From Massilia putida (GTDB taxonomy: Bacteria; Pseudomonadota; Gammaproteobacteria; Burkholderiales; Burkholderiaceae_D): 64,000 nt of DNA. Below, one piece after another: positions 8,182-15,618 of this stretch. The position numbers were made by a program, and so were the translations under genes. The notes under the pieces are model-generated. The model ran no database searches and had not been told where the DNA came from. It worked only from the letters and a program-made list of their open reading frames with translations. Location: assembly GCF_001941825.1 (NCBI RefSeq), contig NZ_CP019038.1:1612001-1676000 (forward strand). The letters are read 5' to 3'. Position 1 is the stretch's first letter. The number at the start of each line of letters is the position of its first letter.

Positions 8182-9372
8182 TCAGTCGATGTCGAGGATG
8201 TGTTCGATGCCGATGCGGATGGCGTCGCCCGCGCGCGCGCGCGGCGGCACGGGGGCGGACCACACGTCGGCGACCCGGCGGCCTTCGAAGTCGCACACGA
8301 GCACGCGCAGCCGGAACGCCTGGCCGTAGCGGTCGGGGGCAGTCAGCGTGTCGATCGCGGCCTGCGCCAGCGCGGCGTGGAAGGCGTCGCCCAGGCCGCG
8401 TTCGACCATCAGCTCGGCGCCGAAGCGCGCCGTCTCGGCGGCCGCGATGGCGGCGCAGTCGGCGGGCGCGGCGCCGATGCGCCGCGCGATCGCCGCCACG
8501 AGGTCCGTATCGACCTCGCTGCGGTTGGCGTGTGTGATCGTCTCGCCCTGCGCGATCTTGGTCAGCTTGCCGACCATGACGGCCAGCACCACGAGGCCGA
8601 TGCCCTGCGCCGCCGCTTCGTCGAGCGCGTAGCGCAGGAAGTCGCCCATCTGCACGAAGCACGCGGCCGGCAGGTCCGGCGTTTCCGCGCGCAGCGTGGC
8701 CATCGCGAAGGTCTCGGTCCGCCCGCCCGTGGTCAGCGCGACCAGATCGTGGCCGGCCGTCGCCGCCACCTGCACGCCCTGCACCACGCTGGCGCGCCAT
8801 GCGGCCGTCGAATAGGGCTTGACGATGCCGGTGGTGCCGAGGATGCTGATGCCGCCGAGGATGCCCAGGCGCGCATTGGTCGTCTTCTTCGCCATCGCCT
8901 GCCCGTCCGGCACGCTGACGGTGACTTCGACGCCGTGTTGCGCCAGCAGGCCGGGGGCCGCTTCGCGCAGGTTGTCGGCGATGTTCCAGCGCGGCACCGG
9001 GTTGATGGCCGGGCCGCCCACTTCCAGGCCCAGGCCCGGCATCGTCACCGTGCCGACGCCGTCGCCCGCGACGAAGGCGACGGTACCGGCCTGGCCGGGC
9101 AACAGGCGCAGGTCGACGGTCAGGTGGGCGCCGTCGGTGCAGTCCGGATCGTCGCCGGCGAATTTCACGACCATCGCATGCGCCGTGCCGGCGGCGCAGC
9201 GGCCGTCGTGCACGGCGAAGCGCACGCGCGACCCGTTCGGCAGCAGGCTGTCGATCTCCTCCGGCACGCGGCCGGTGGCCAGTCCGACCGCGGCGGCGCG
9301 CGCGGCCGCGGCCGCGCAGGCGCCGGTGGTGAAACCGGTCCGGGTGCCGCGTTCGGCCTTCTTGTCCATCAT
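8182..9372 (-). CDS. cbiD: Cobalt-precorrin-5B C1-methyltransferase
   Basis: A 396-residue CbiD, the C1-methylating enzyme of the cobalt-early pathway, unrelated in fold to the other corrin methylases. Typical stretches are TRTGFTTGACAAAAARAA near the start, NPVPRWNI, GILGGISILGTTGIVKPYS and IGLVVLAVMVGKLTK. The start at 9372 (double ATG) overlaps the cobH stop as ATGA. Length is normal. Together with cbiG and cbiX this marks the anaerobic-type route, replacing the cobF step of the aerobic one. Confidence 0.95.
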   Translation of the reverse strand: MMDKKAERGTRTGFTTGACAAAAARAAAVGLATGRVPEEIDSLLPNGSRVRFAVHDGRCAAGTAHAMVVKFAGDDPDCTDGAHLTVDLRLLPGQAGTVAFVAGDGVGTVTMPGLGLEVGGPAINPVPRWNIADNLREAAPGLLAQHGVEVTVSVPDGQAMAKKTTNARLGILGGISILGTTGIVKPYSTAAWRASVVQGVQVAATAGHDLVALTTGGRTETFAMATLRAETPDLPAACFVQMGDFLRYALDEAAAQGIGLVVLAVMVGKLTKIAQGETITHANRSEVDTDLVAAIARRIGAAPADCAAIAAAETARFGAELMVERGLGDAFHAALAQAAIDTLTAPDRYGQAFRLRVLVCDFEGRRVADVWSAPVPPRARAGDAIRIGIEHILDID

Positions 9373-10046
9373 GCGCCGGCCTTCTGCCGTGCTTCCGCGA
9401 GCGCCAGCAGCGCATGCAGCGCCGCAACGACCAGCGTCGAACCGCCCTTGCGGCCGCGGATCACGATCCACGGCACGTCGTCGACCTGCGCCATCAGGTC
9501 CTTCGACTCGGCCGCCGACACGAAGCCCACCGGCATGCCGACGACCAGCGCCGGCCGCACGCCCTCCTCGCGGATCAGGCGCACCAGCTCGATCAGCGCG
9601 GTGGGCGCATTGCCGATGCCGACGATGGCGTTGTCCAGCAGGCCGCGACGGTGCGCCTTGCGCATGGCCTGCACGGCGCGCGTGGTGTCCGCGCGCTGCG
9701 CCGCCTCGATCACGTCGGGGTCGCTGATGAACTGGTGCGTCGCCATGCCGAAGTGCGCCAGGCGCGGCTGCGACAGGCCCGAGCAGATCATTTCGACGTC
9801 CGCCACGATGGGCGTCGCGCCCGCCATCATCGCGCGGATGCCCGCATCCACCGCATCCGGGTGGAACCACGTGAGGCCGTTGAAATCGAAGTCGGCGTTC
9901 GCGTGGATCATGCGGCGCACGATCGGCCACTGGGCCGGCGTGTAGCCGTGCGCTCCGGCCTCGGCGTCGATGATCGCGAAGCTGTCGTGCTCGATGGCCT
10001 GGCCGGCGCGCGTCAGCTGCTCGGTGACGGTGTTCACGGTGCTCAT
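9369..10046 (-). CDS. cobH: Precorrin-8X methylmutase
   Basis: A 225-residue CobH/CbiC that moves the C11 methyl to C12, giving (hydrogeno)cobyrinate. Family sequences seen: FAIIDAEAG, the active-site-region VRRMIHANADFDF with its conserved His, ADVEMICSGL, NAIVGIGNAPTAL and MPVGFVSAAESK. The ATG at 10046 overlaps the cbiX stop by 4 bases. A longer upstream frame is out-of-frame cbiX sequence and was rejected. Length matches the family. Confidence 0.95.
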   Translation of the reverse strand: MSTVNTVTEQLTRAGQAIEHDSFAIIDAEAGAHGYTPAQWPIVRRMIHANADFDFNGLTWFHPDAVDAGIRAMMAGATPIVADVEMICSGLSQPRLAHFGMATHQFISDPDVIEAAQRADTTRAVQAMRKAHRRGLLDNAIVGIGNAPTALIELVRLIREEGVRPALVVGMPVGFVSAAESKDLMAQVDDVPWIVIRGRKGGSTLVVAALHALLALAEARQKAGA

Positions 10047-10936
10047 GCCGGCTGCACCTCCGCGTGCGTGTACGCATGCGAGTGCCCGTGCCCGTGGTCG
10101 TGCGCGATCTCGCGGTAGCTGCAGCCGTCGCACGGCAGGCGGCTGTCCGGCACGCCCGCCGCCAGGTCCGCCACGCGCTGCTCCATCAACTCGAAAATCT
10201 CCTGTTCGAAGCCGAAGTGGGAGGTGGCGGCGAAGCGCACCTGCGGATACTGGCCGCGCAGATGCTCGACCTGGCGGTGGATGCGCTGCACCAGCGTGCC
10301 GGTGTACAGGTAGTACGGCAGCACGACGACCTGGCGCACGCCCAGCAGGACCTGGCGCTGCACGACTTTTTCCAGGCGCGGCCAGGTGATGCCGGTGAAG
10401 GCGAGATCGACCAGTTCGTGGTCGCCCTCTTCCTGCAGCCAGCGCGCCATCTTGGCCATGTCGCCGTTCGCGCCGCGGTCGGACGAACCGCGGCCCAGCA
10501 GCACGACGCCGGTGGTCGTCGGGTCGGGCATGTCGAGCGCGTGCATCGCCCCGCGCAGGCGGCGCTTGAGGATCGCGAGAACCGGGTCGCATGCGCTCAG
10601 GTGCGGGGCCAGCAGGATCTCGGCCTGCGGATGCGCCAGGCGCGCCTGTTCGACGGCTTCCGGGATCTCCATCTTGACGTGGCCGGCCGCGTTGAGGATC
10701 AGCGGCACGACGAGCACGCGGCGCGACGTGCGCGCGGCGTCCAGCAGGGCCGCGTTCAACCCGGGCGGCGCGAATTCGATGAAGCACAGTTCGATGCGCA
10801 GGTCCGGCCGGCGCGCGCGCCATTGCGCCGCGAAGTCGCGGATCTCGTCGTTGCCGGATGCTTCGCGCGAGCCGTGGCCGACGATGAGGGTGGTGTCGTT
10901 TGCCGCGGTCGCTACCGGCATGATGGGATGGTTCAT
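10043..10936 (-). CDS. cbiX: Sirohydrochlorin cobaltochelatase with His-rich tail
   Basis: A 297-residue long-form CbiX with two chelatase repeats: TLIVGHGSREASGNDEI with the catalytic-type His near residue 20, and GVVLLGRGSSDRGANGD in the second half. It inserts cobalt into sirohydrochlorin, the entry to the cobalt-early pathway. The C-terminus carries CDGCSYREIAHDH followed by GHGHSHAYTHAE, a metal-binding cysteine pair and a histidine run fitting cobalt storage or delivery. The ATG at 10936 overlaps the cobM stop (ATGA). It sits among the ring enzymes and downstream of the cobalt importer genes. Confidence 0.93.
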   Translation of the reverse strand: MNHPIMPVATAANDTTLIVGHGSREASGNDEIRDFAAQWRARRPDLRIELCFIEFAPPGLNAALLDAARTSRRVLVVPLILNAAGHVKMEIPEAVEQARLAHPQAEILLAPHLSACDPVLAILKRRLRGAMHALDMPDPTTTGVVLLGRGSSDRGANGDMAKMARWLQEEGDHELVDLAFTGITWPRLEKVVQRQVLLGVRQVVVLPYYLYTGTLVQRIHRQVEHLRGQYPQVRFAATSHFGFEQEIFELMEQRVADLAAGVPDSRLPCDGCSYREIAHDHGHGHSHAYTHAEVQPA

Positions 10937-11724
10937 GCGCTCGCCTTTCTGAAACGGTGGGTGAATGTGGGGTCGTACAGCTTGGAGCGCGCCAGGGAGT
11001 CCCAGTGCAGCGCGCCCAGCGTAGGGCTGGCGACGATCATCGCCTGGCTGGCGACGCCGGCCTCGCGGCAGCGCGCCTTGATCGTGGCCAGCGTGCCGCG
11101 CAGGATCTTTTCCTCGCCCGGCCAGCTGGCCTTGTGCACGACGAGCATCGGCGCGTCGTCGGGCCAGCCGGCCGCGCGCAGCGCCGCCTCGACCTTGTAC
11201 AGCAGCGTGATCGACAGGAAGATGCACAAGGTCGTGCGGTGCGCCGCCAGGCTGGCGAGGTCCTCGCCGGACGGCATCGGGGTGCGGCCCTCGACGCGCG
11301 TGAGGATCACGGTCTGGGTGACTTCGGGCAAGGTCATCGACTCGCCGGCGGCGGCCATCGAGGCCATCGCCGACGACACGCCCGGCACGACGGCCCACTC
11401 GACGCCGGCCGCCGCGAGCGGACGCGCCATTTCGATCAGCGCGCCGTACAGGCCGGGGTCGCCCGTCTGCAGGCGCACGACGGTGGCGTGGATGCGGACC
11501 TGTTCGAGCAGCCAGGCCGTCATCTCTTCCAGGGTCATGTCCTTGGAATCGCGGATGACGCAGCCGGGCGGCGCATACAGCGTCGCGGCGCGGTCGACGA
11601 GCGAGCCGGCGTACAGGATCGCGCCGGCCTGCGCCAGCAGCTTCTGGCCCTTGACGGTGACGAGTTCGGGGTCGCCGGGGCCGGCGCCCACGAACCAGAC
11701 CTTGCCCGGGGTTGGATGTGTCAT
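10933..11724 (-). CDS. cobM: Precorrin-4 / cobalt-precorrin-4 C11-methyltransferase
   Basis: A 263-residue tetrapyrrole methylase that methylates C11. It begins GKVWFVGAGPGDPELVTVKG and contains ILYAGSLVD, VVRLQTGDPGLYGA and VVPGVSSAMASMAAAGESMT, all typical of CobM/CbiF. The ATG at 11724 overlaps the cbiO stop (ATGA), so it is coupled to the cobalt ABC transporter genes upstream. Length is normal. Confidence 0.95.
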   Translation of the reverse strand: MTHPTPGKVWFVGAGPGDPELVTVKGQKLLAQAGAILYAGSLVDRAATLYAPPGCVIRDSKDMTLEEMTAWLLEQVRIHATVVRLQTGDPGLYGALIEMARPLAAAGVEWAVVPGVSSAMASMAAAGESMTLPEVTQTVILTRVEGRTPMPSGEDLASLAAHRTTLCIFLSITLLYKVEAALRAAGWPDDAPMLVVHKASWPGEEKILRGTLATIKARCREAGVASQAMIVASPTLGALHWDSLARSKLYDPTFTHRFRKASA

Positions 11725-12587
11725 GCGGGTGTCCTTCTGAAATGATCGAGCGGCAGCGCGTTCAGGGCGTGGAGCACGGCGTCCACGCTGCGCGGCGCGG
11801 CGTCCGCGGGCAGCACGCCGCGCGCGGCCAGATGTTCATGGAGGGCGAGCGCCAGCGGTGGGCGCTGGCCGGCGGCGCGCAGCACGCCCTCCTGCCGCGC
11901 GAGCGCCGCCGCCGGACCGGACGCGGTGCAGCGGCCGGCCGCCATCAGATGGATGTCGTCGGCCCATGCGTAGGCAAAATCGATGTCGTGCGTGGACAGC
12001 AGGATCGTGACGCCGCCCGCGGCGAGACGGTCGAGCAGTTGCGCCAGTTCGGCCTGCATCGCCGCGTCGAGGCCGGCCATCGGCTCGTCCAGCAGCAACG
12101 CTTCCGGCGCCATCGCCAGCACGCCGGCGATGCAGACGCGCTTCTTCTGGCCGAAGCTCAGGTGATGCACGGGGCGGCGCGCGTGCGCGCCCATGTCGAC
12201 GGCGTCCAGCGCCGCGGCCACGCGGGCGCGCACCGTGTCCGCGTCGAGGCCGAGATTCAACGGACCGAACGACACGTCTTCCTCGACCAGCGCCGAGAAC
12301 AGCTGCCGGTCCGGATTCTGGAAAACCAGGCCGACGCGGCGCCGCAACGCGGCCAGGCCCGCCCGTCCGTAATCGACCGGCCGCCCCTCCCACAGCAGCC
12401 GGCCCGCCGTCGGGCGCAGCAAGCCGTTCAGGTGTTGCAGCACGGTGGTCTTGCCGGCGCCGTTGGCGCCCAGCAGCGCGTGGCGGCGTCCGCGCGCGAG
12501 CGCGAGGCCGCAGCCGCGCAGGCCGGCACTGCCGTCGGCGAACACATGGTCCACGGCCTCCAAGGCGAGCAGCGACGCGGCCGTCAC
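11721..12587 (-). CDS. cbiO: Cobalt ECF transporter ATP-binding protein
   Basis: A 288-residue ABC ATPase that powers the CbiMNQO energy-coupling-factor cobalt importer at the inner face of the membrane. Walker A is GANGAGKTT (near residue 40), the Q-loop is VFQNPDRQLFS, the signature motif is LSFGQKKRV, and Walker B is LLLDEPMAGLD. The GTG at 12587 is used because it gives the GTGA overlap with cbiQ and starts just before the ABC domain; the open frame upstream is out-of-frame cbiQ sequence. Neighbours cbiQ, cbiN and cbiM set the substrate as Co2+. Confidence 0.93.
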   Translation of the reverse strand: MTAASLLALEAVDHVFADGSAGLRGCGLALARGRRHALLGANGAGKTTVLQHLNGLLRPTAGRLLWEGRPVDYGRAGLAALRRRVGLVFQNPDRQLFSALVEEDVSFGPLNLGLDADTVRARVAAALDAVDMGAHARRPVHHLSFGQKKRVCIAGVLAMAPEALLLDEPMAGLDAAMQAELAQLLDRLAAGGVTILLSTHDIDFAYAWADDIHLMAAGRCTASGPAAALARQEGVLRAAGQRPPLALALHEHLAARGVLPADAAPRSVDAVLHALNALPLDHFRRTPA

Positions 12588-13318
12588 GACCGGTCTCCGA
12601 GCGCCACGGCCATGAGCGCGGCACCGGCCAGCAGCGCGGCGAGACGGTCGCGGCGGGCATGGGGGAATGCGCCCGGCAGGAAGCGCAGCCGGCCGTCGTA
12701 GCCGCGCGCGTCGGCGGCCGCCTGCAGCGCGGCGGCCCGGTGCCAGACCTGCACCGCCATCTGGCCGGCCAGCAGCCCGGTCGAGCGCCACGCCCGGCGC
12801 CAGCCCCCATGGCCCAGGCGCGCGCTTTGCGCCGTGACGCCCTCGTCCCACGCCTGGCGCAGCACGAACAGCATGCGGTAGCTCAGCGCCATCAGGTCGA
12901 GCAGCAGCTCGGGCGCGCGCAGGCGGCGCAGCAGCGCGAGCAGGTCGGGAAGCGGCGTCGTGAGCACGAGGCCCAGCAGCGCCGCCAGCACGGCGAGCGA
13001 GCGCAGCGCCGTGCGCGCAACAAACGGCAGCGCCGCTGGCGTCCAGTGCCAGGCGCCGTCGGTGCCGGGCGCGACGAGCATCGTCAGGCAGGACAGCAGC
13101 AGGAAGCCGCACGGCGCCAGCGCCACCGCGACATAGGTGCGCGGCGGCACGCGCGCACCCAGCAGCGCGGCCAGCATCGAGGCCGCCGCGAGCAGGGCCA
13201 ATGCGCCGGGGCCGTGCGCGATCCATGCCGCGGCCGTGCCGGCGGACGCGAACAGCAGCTTGGCCGACGGCGCGACATGGCGCCAGCGGCTGGCGTAGGC
13301 GGCGTCATCGATCCGCAT
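12584..13318 (-). CDS. cbiQ: Cobalt ECF transporter transmembrane (T) component
   Basis: A 244-residue EcfT protein with about five hydrophobic segments (starting near residues 15, 35, 60, 105 and 225) and the coupling helices that touch CbiO: LLDLMALSYRMLFVLRQAW and a later ALQAAADARGYDG, equivalent to the conserved A-R-G motif. The start [12 protein letters not shown] at 13318 matches CbiQ N-termini and was preferred to an ATG 16 codons upstream. It overlaps the cbiN 3' end by 14 bases. Confidence 0.9.
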   Translation of the reverse strand: MRIDDAAYASRWRHVAPSAKLLFASAGTAAAWIAHGPGALALLAAASMLAALLGARVPPRTYVAVALAPCGFLLLSCLTMLVAPGTDGAWHWTPAALPFVARTALRSLAVLAALLGLVLTTPLPDLLALLRRLRAPELLLDLMALSYRMLFVLRQAWDEGVTAQSARLGHGGWRRAWRSTGLLAGQMAVQVWHRAAALQAAADARGYDGRLRFLPGAFPHARRDRLAALLAGAALMAVALGDRS

Positions 13319-13625
13319 CGTATTCCCGTGTCGGATCCGCCGCGCGGCGCGCACGTTCGCGCGCAACCGAGAGACCCAGCCAGAAGCCGATCACGCCCGC
13401 GCCGGCGGCGGCCTGCAGCGCGAACAACAGCGATGCGATCTCCGCGCTGGCCGGTTCGACCAGGGGCGCGAACCACGGCCGGTAGCCGGGCGCGATCGTG
13501 CCGACGGCCTGCCGGGCGGCGTCGTCGGCACCGCCGAAACCGCCCGCCGGCGCGCGCGCCAGCCACAGCGGCAGCACCGTCAGCAGGATGACGGCCGCGA
13601 GAATCCACCACGTCCGGCGCTTCAT
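13305..13625 (-). CDS. cbiN: Cobalt transport accessory membrane protein
   Basis: A 106-residue CbiN with two transmembrane helices (about 7-23 and 62-86) around a periplasmic loop with [13 protein letters not shown] and [11 protein letters not shown], the usual CbiN layout. CbiN is needed with CbiM for Co2+ uptake in the CbiMNQO importer. The ATG at 13625 overlaps the cbiM stop as ATGA, and the C-terminus overlaps cbiQ by 14 bases. Confidence 0.92.
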   Translation of the reverse strand: MKRRTWWILAAVILLTVLPLWLARAPAGGFGGADDAARQAVGTIAPGYRPWFAPLVEPASAEIASLLFALQAAAGAGVIGFWLGLSVARERARRAADPTREYDADR

Positions 13626-14302
13626 GCCGGCTCCCGCGCACGCACCGCCATGACGGGCAGCGCACGCAATTCATGCGCGTTGAAGCGCGCCATCGCATTC
13701 ACCACCAGCACGGTGAGCAGGCCTTCGCTGATGGCGATCGGCACCTGGGTCAGCGCGAAGATCCCGGCGAACTTCAGGAACGACGCGGCAAAGCCGCCGG
13801 ACGCAGCAGGAAATGCCCACGCCAGCTGCGCCGACGTGGTCACATAGGTCGCCAGGTCGCCCACGCAGGCCGCCAGGAAGACGGCGGCGGAACGCGTCAG
13901 GCCCAGCGCGGCCACGGCGCGGAAGACGCCGTACGACACGCACGGTCCGACGATCGCCATCGAGAACACGTTGGCGCCGAGCGTCGTGATGCCGCCGTGC
14001 GCCAGCAGCAGCGCCTGGAACAGCAGCACGACGAAGCCCACCGGCACCATCGCGACGGGCCCGAACAGCAGCGCGCCGAGGCCGACGCCGGTCGGGTGCG
14101 AACAGCTGCCCGTCACGGACGGCAGCTTGAGCGCCGACAGCAGGAACGCGAACGCGGCGGCGACGCCGAGCAGCATGCGCCGCTCGGGATGCGCCCGCAG
14201 GCCGCGCCCCATCGAGCGCAGGCCCCAGGCCAGAAAAGGAACGGAAACGGCGGTCCAGCCGAGCGCGTGAACGGGCGGCAGAAAACCTTCCATGATGTGC
14301 AT
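13622..14302 (-). CDS. cbiM: Cobalt ECF transporter substrate-specific component
   Basis: A 226-residue S-component for Co2+. The start [16 protein letters not shown] contains the N-terminal His2 region that wraps the metal in CbiM/NikM proteins, which is why the ATG at 14302 was chosen over one 16 codons upstream; GGGAGG stands just before it. Later sequences [17 protein letters not shown] and [19 protein letters not shown] are diagnostic. It is the first gene of the 14-gene cobalamin operon, about 140 bases after the cobalamin riboswitch, so the whole operon should be shut off by B12. Confidence 0.95.
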   Translation of the reverse strand: MHIMEGFLPPVHALGWTAVSVPFLAWGLRSMGRGLRAHPERRMLLGVAAAFAFLLSALKLPSVTGSCSHPTGVGLGALLFGPVAMVPVGFVVLLFQALLLAHGGITTLGANVFSMAIVGPCVSYGVFRAVAALGLTRSAAVFLAACVGDLATYVTTSAQLAWAFPAASGGFAASFLKFAGIFALTQVPIAISEGLLTVLVVNAMARFNAHELRALPVMAVRAREPA

Positions 14303-14435
14303 TCGAATCCTCCCGTCGAATGGTCCATAACGGCACCAACGGGGAGGCAAGAGGACGGCCGACGGGTGGACGGCACGCGGACACAGCCCGGCGCACGACG
14401 CGATCGGCAGCGGCTTCCCGTCACCCCGGGGAATG

Positions 14436-14602
14436 GTGCTGGCTTGTCTGGGCCGGTATTCTGGCTCGCCGTCATCCTTCTCCGCACCTTCCCGCGATTG
14501 CTCGCAGTGGCTTACAGGCAGAGTCGTCAGGCTTACAGCAGCGGGGGCTGCACCGGAATGGCCGCGCGAGGCGGTGTCACCGGTTTCCCGTTTAACGCAA
14601 TT
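14436..14602 (-). promoter_or_regulatory. Cobalamin (B12) riboswitch
   Basis: Read on the minus strand, the element runs CGGGAA, CCGGTG, then CCGGTGCAGCCCCCGC, CTGTAAGC, GCCACTG, GGGAAGGTGCGG, GGATGACGGCGAGCC and the B12 box AGCCAGAATACCGGCC (14450-14467), in the order of the cobalamin riboswitch family. It lies about 140 bases before cbiM. A possible extended -10 (TGTAAGAT, minus strand, around 14633-14640) just upstream would start transcription near 14626. I did not identify a terminator/anti-terminator pair, so control may be at the cbiM ribosome-binding site. Ends are approximate. Confidence 0.93.
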
Positions 14603-14722
14603 CCGAGAGGAATTGACGCACCCAAGGCCGCGATCTTACACTGAACGGCGAAAGCAGCCTAGTTCTGCTCGAAAAAAAAATGCGGTACCGCCCCGCCTTC
14701 CGTCCTTCAGTAGAGGATTCCC

Positions 14723-15397
14723 ATGTCCCCCAATGCCTTTTCGTCCCCCGAAATCGAGGGCGTCTACCGCGCCATCTTCGAACGGCGCGACATGCGCCAC
14801 TTCCTCGCAACGCCTGTCGATGCGGAACAACTGGAACGCTTCATCCGGGCCGCGCACCACGCGCCCAGTGTCGGACTGATGCAGCCGTGGCGTTTCATCC
14901 GCATCGTCAACCGCGAGCTGCGTCGCGACATCCACGCCCACGTGGACGACGAGCGCGTGCAGACCGCGCATGCGCTCGGCCAGCGCGCGCAGGATTTCAT
15001 GCGTCTGAAAGTCGAGGGGATCCTGGAATGCGCCGAGCTGTTCGTCGTCGCGCTGATGGACAAGCGCGAACCTTATGTGTTCGGCCGGCGCACGATGCCG
15101 CAGATGGATCTTGCGTCGGCATCGTGCGCGATCCAGAACTTCTGGCTGGCCGCGCGCGCCGAAGGGATCGGTGTCGGCTGGGTATCCCTGTTCGATCCGC
15201 AGCGCGTGCGCGCGCTGTGCAATATGCCCGACGACACCATGCCGATCGCCGTGCTGTGCGTCGGCCACGTCGCGCAGTTCTACCCTGCGCCCATGCTCGA
15301 GGCCGAAGGCTGGGACAAGCGCCGCGCCGTGGACGACATGCTGTATGAAGATACCTGGGGACAGCCGGGTTCGCTGTTCGGGCAAACGCCTGTTTGA
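14723..15397 (+). CDS. bluB: 5,6-dimethylbenzimidazole synthase
   Basis: A 224-residue BluB of the nitroreductase superfamily, which destroys FMNH2 with oxygen to make the DMB lower ligand of B12. Family sequences: IFERRDMRHFLATPVD, FIRAAHHAPSVGLMQPW, the lid segment YVFGRRTMPQMDLASASCAIQ (about residues 115-135) and EGIGVGWVSLFDP. TAGAGGATTCCC before the ATG supplies a ribosome-binding site. It is divergent from the cobalamin operon and the riboswitch; no riboswitch lies on its own strand. BluB needs oxygen although the ring genes belong to the cobalt-early route. Confidence 0.95.
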   Translation: MSPNAFSSPEIEGVYRAIFERRDMRHFLATPVDAEQLERFIRAAHHAPSVGLMQPWRFIRIVNRELRRDIHAHVDDERVQTAHALGQRAQDFMRLKVEGILECAELFVVALMDKREPYVFGRRTMPQMDLASASCAIQNFWLAARAEGIGVGWVSLFDPQRVRALCNMPDDTMPIAVLCVGHVAQFYPAPMLEAEGWDKRRAVDDMLYEDTWGQPGSLFGQTPV

Positions 15398-15418
15398 CGG
15401 CAACCCGTGTAATTCGAA

Positions 15419-15489
15419 AGGCGAGGACGTGAGTCGAACACGTCTAAACGGCTTTGCAAGCCGCCGCATAACCGCTTTGCTACCTCGCC
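15419..15489 (-). tRNA. tRNA-Cys (GCA)
   Basis: On the minus strand the acceptor arms GGCGAGG (15489-15483) and CCTCGCC (15426-15420) pair. The anticodon stem CGGCT/AGCCG encloses loop TTGCAAA with anticodon GCA, and a GTTCGACTC-type T-loop is present. The discriminator base is U, as expected for tRNA-Cys. The CCA end is not encoded. A possible -10 (TATCAT, minus, 15502-15497) lies just upstream. The gene is convergent with bluB, 21 bases away. Confidence 0.95.
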
Positions 15490-15618
15490 GAAGCAAATGA
15501 TACGTTCACCGCCGGGCTCGCAACTGCGATGCATCAAGCAATTTTACGCTCCCGCGCGGCACTAAGCGGCCGGATCCTGGTCTAACGGCCATGCATCTTT
15601 GTAAGGAGCCCGCGCGCC

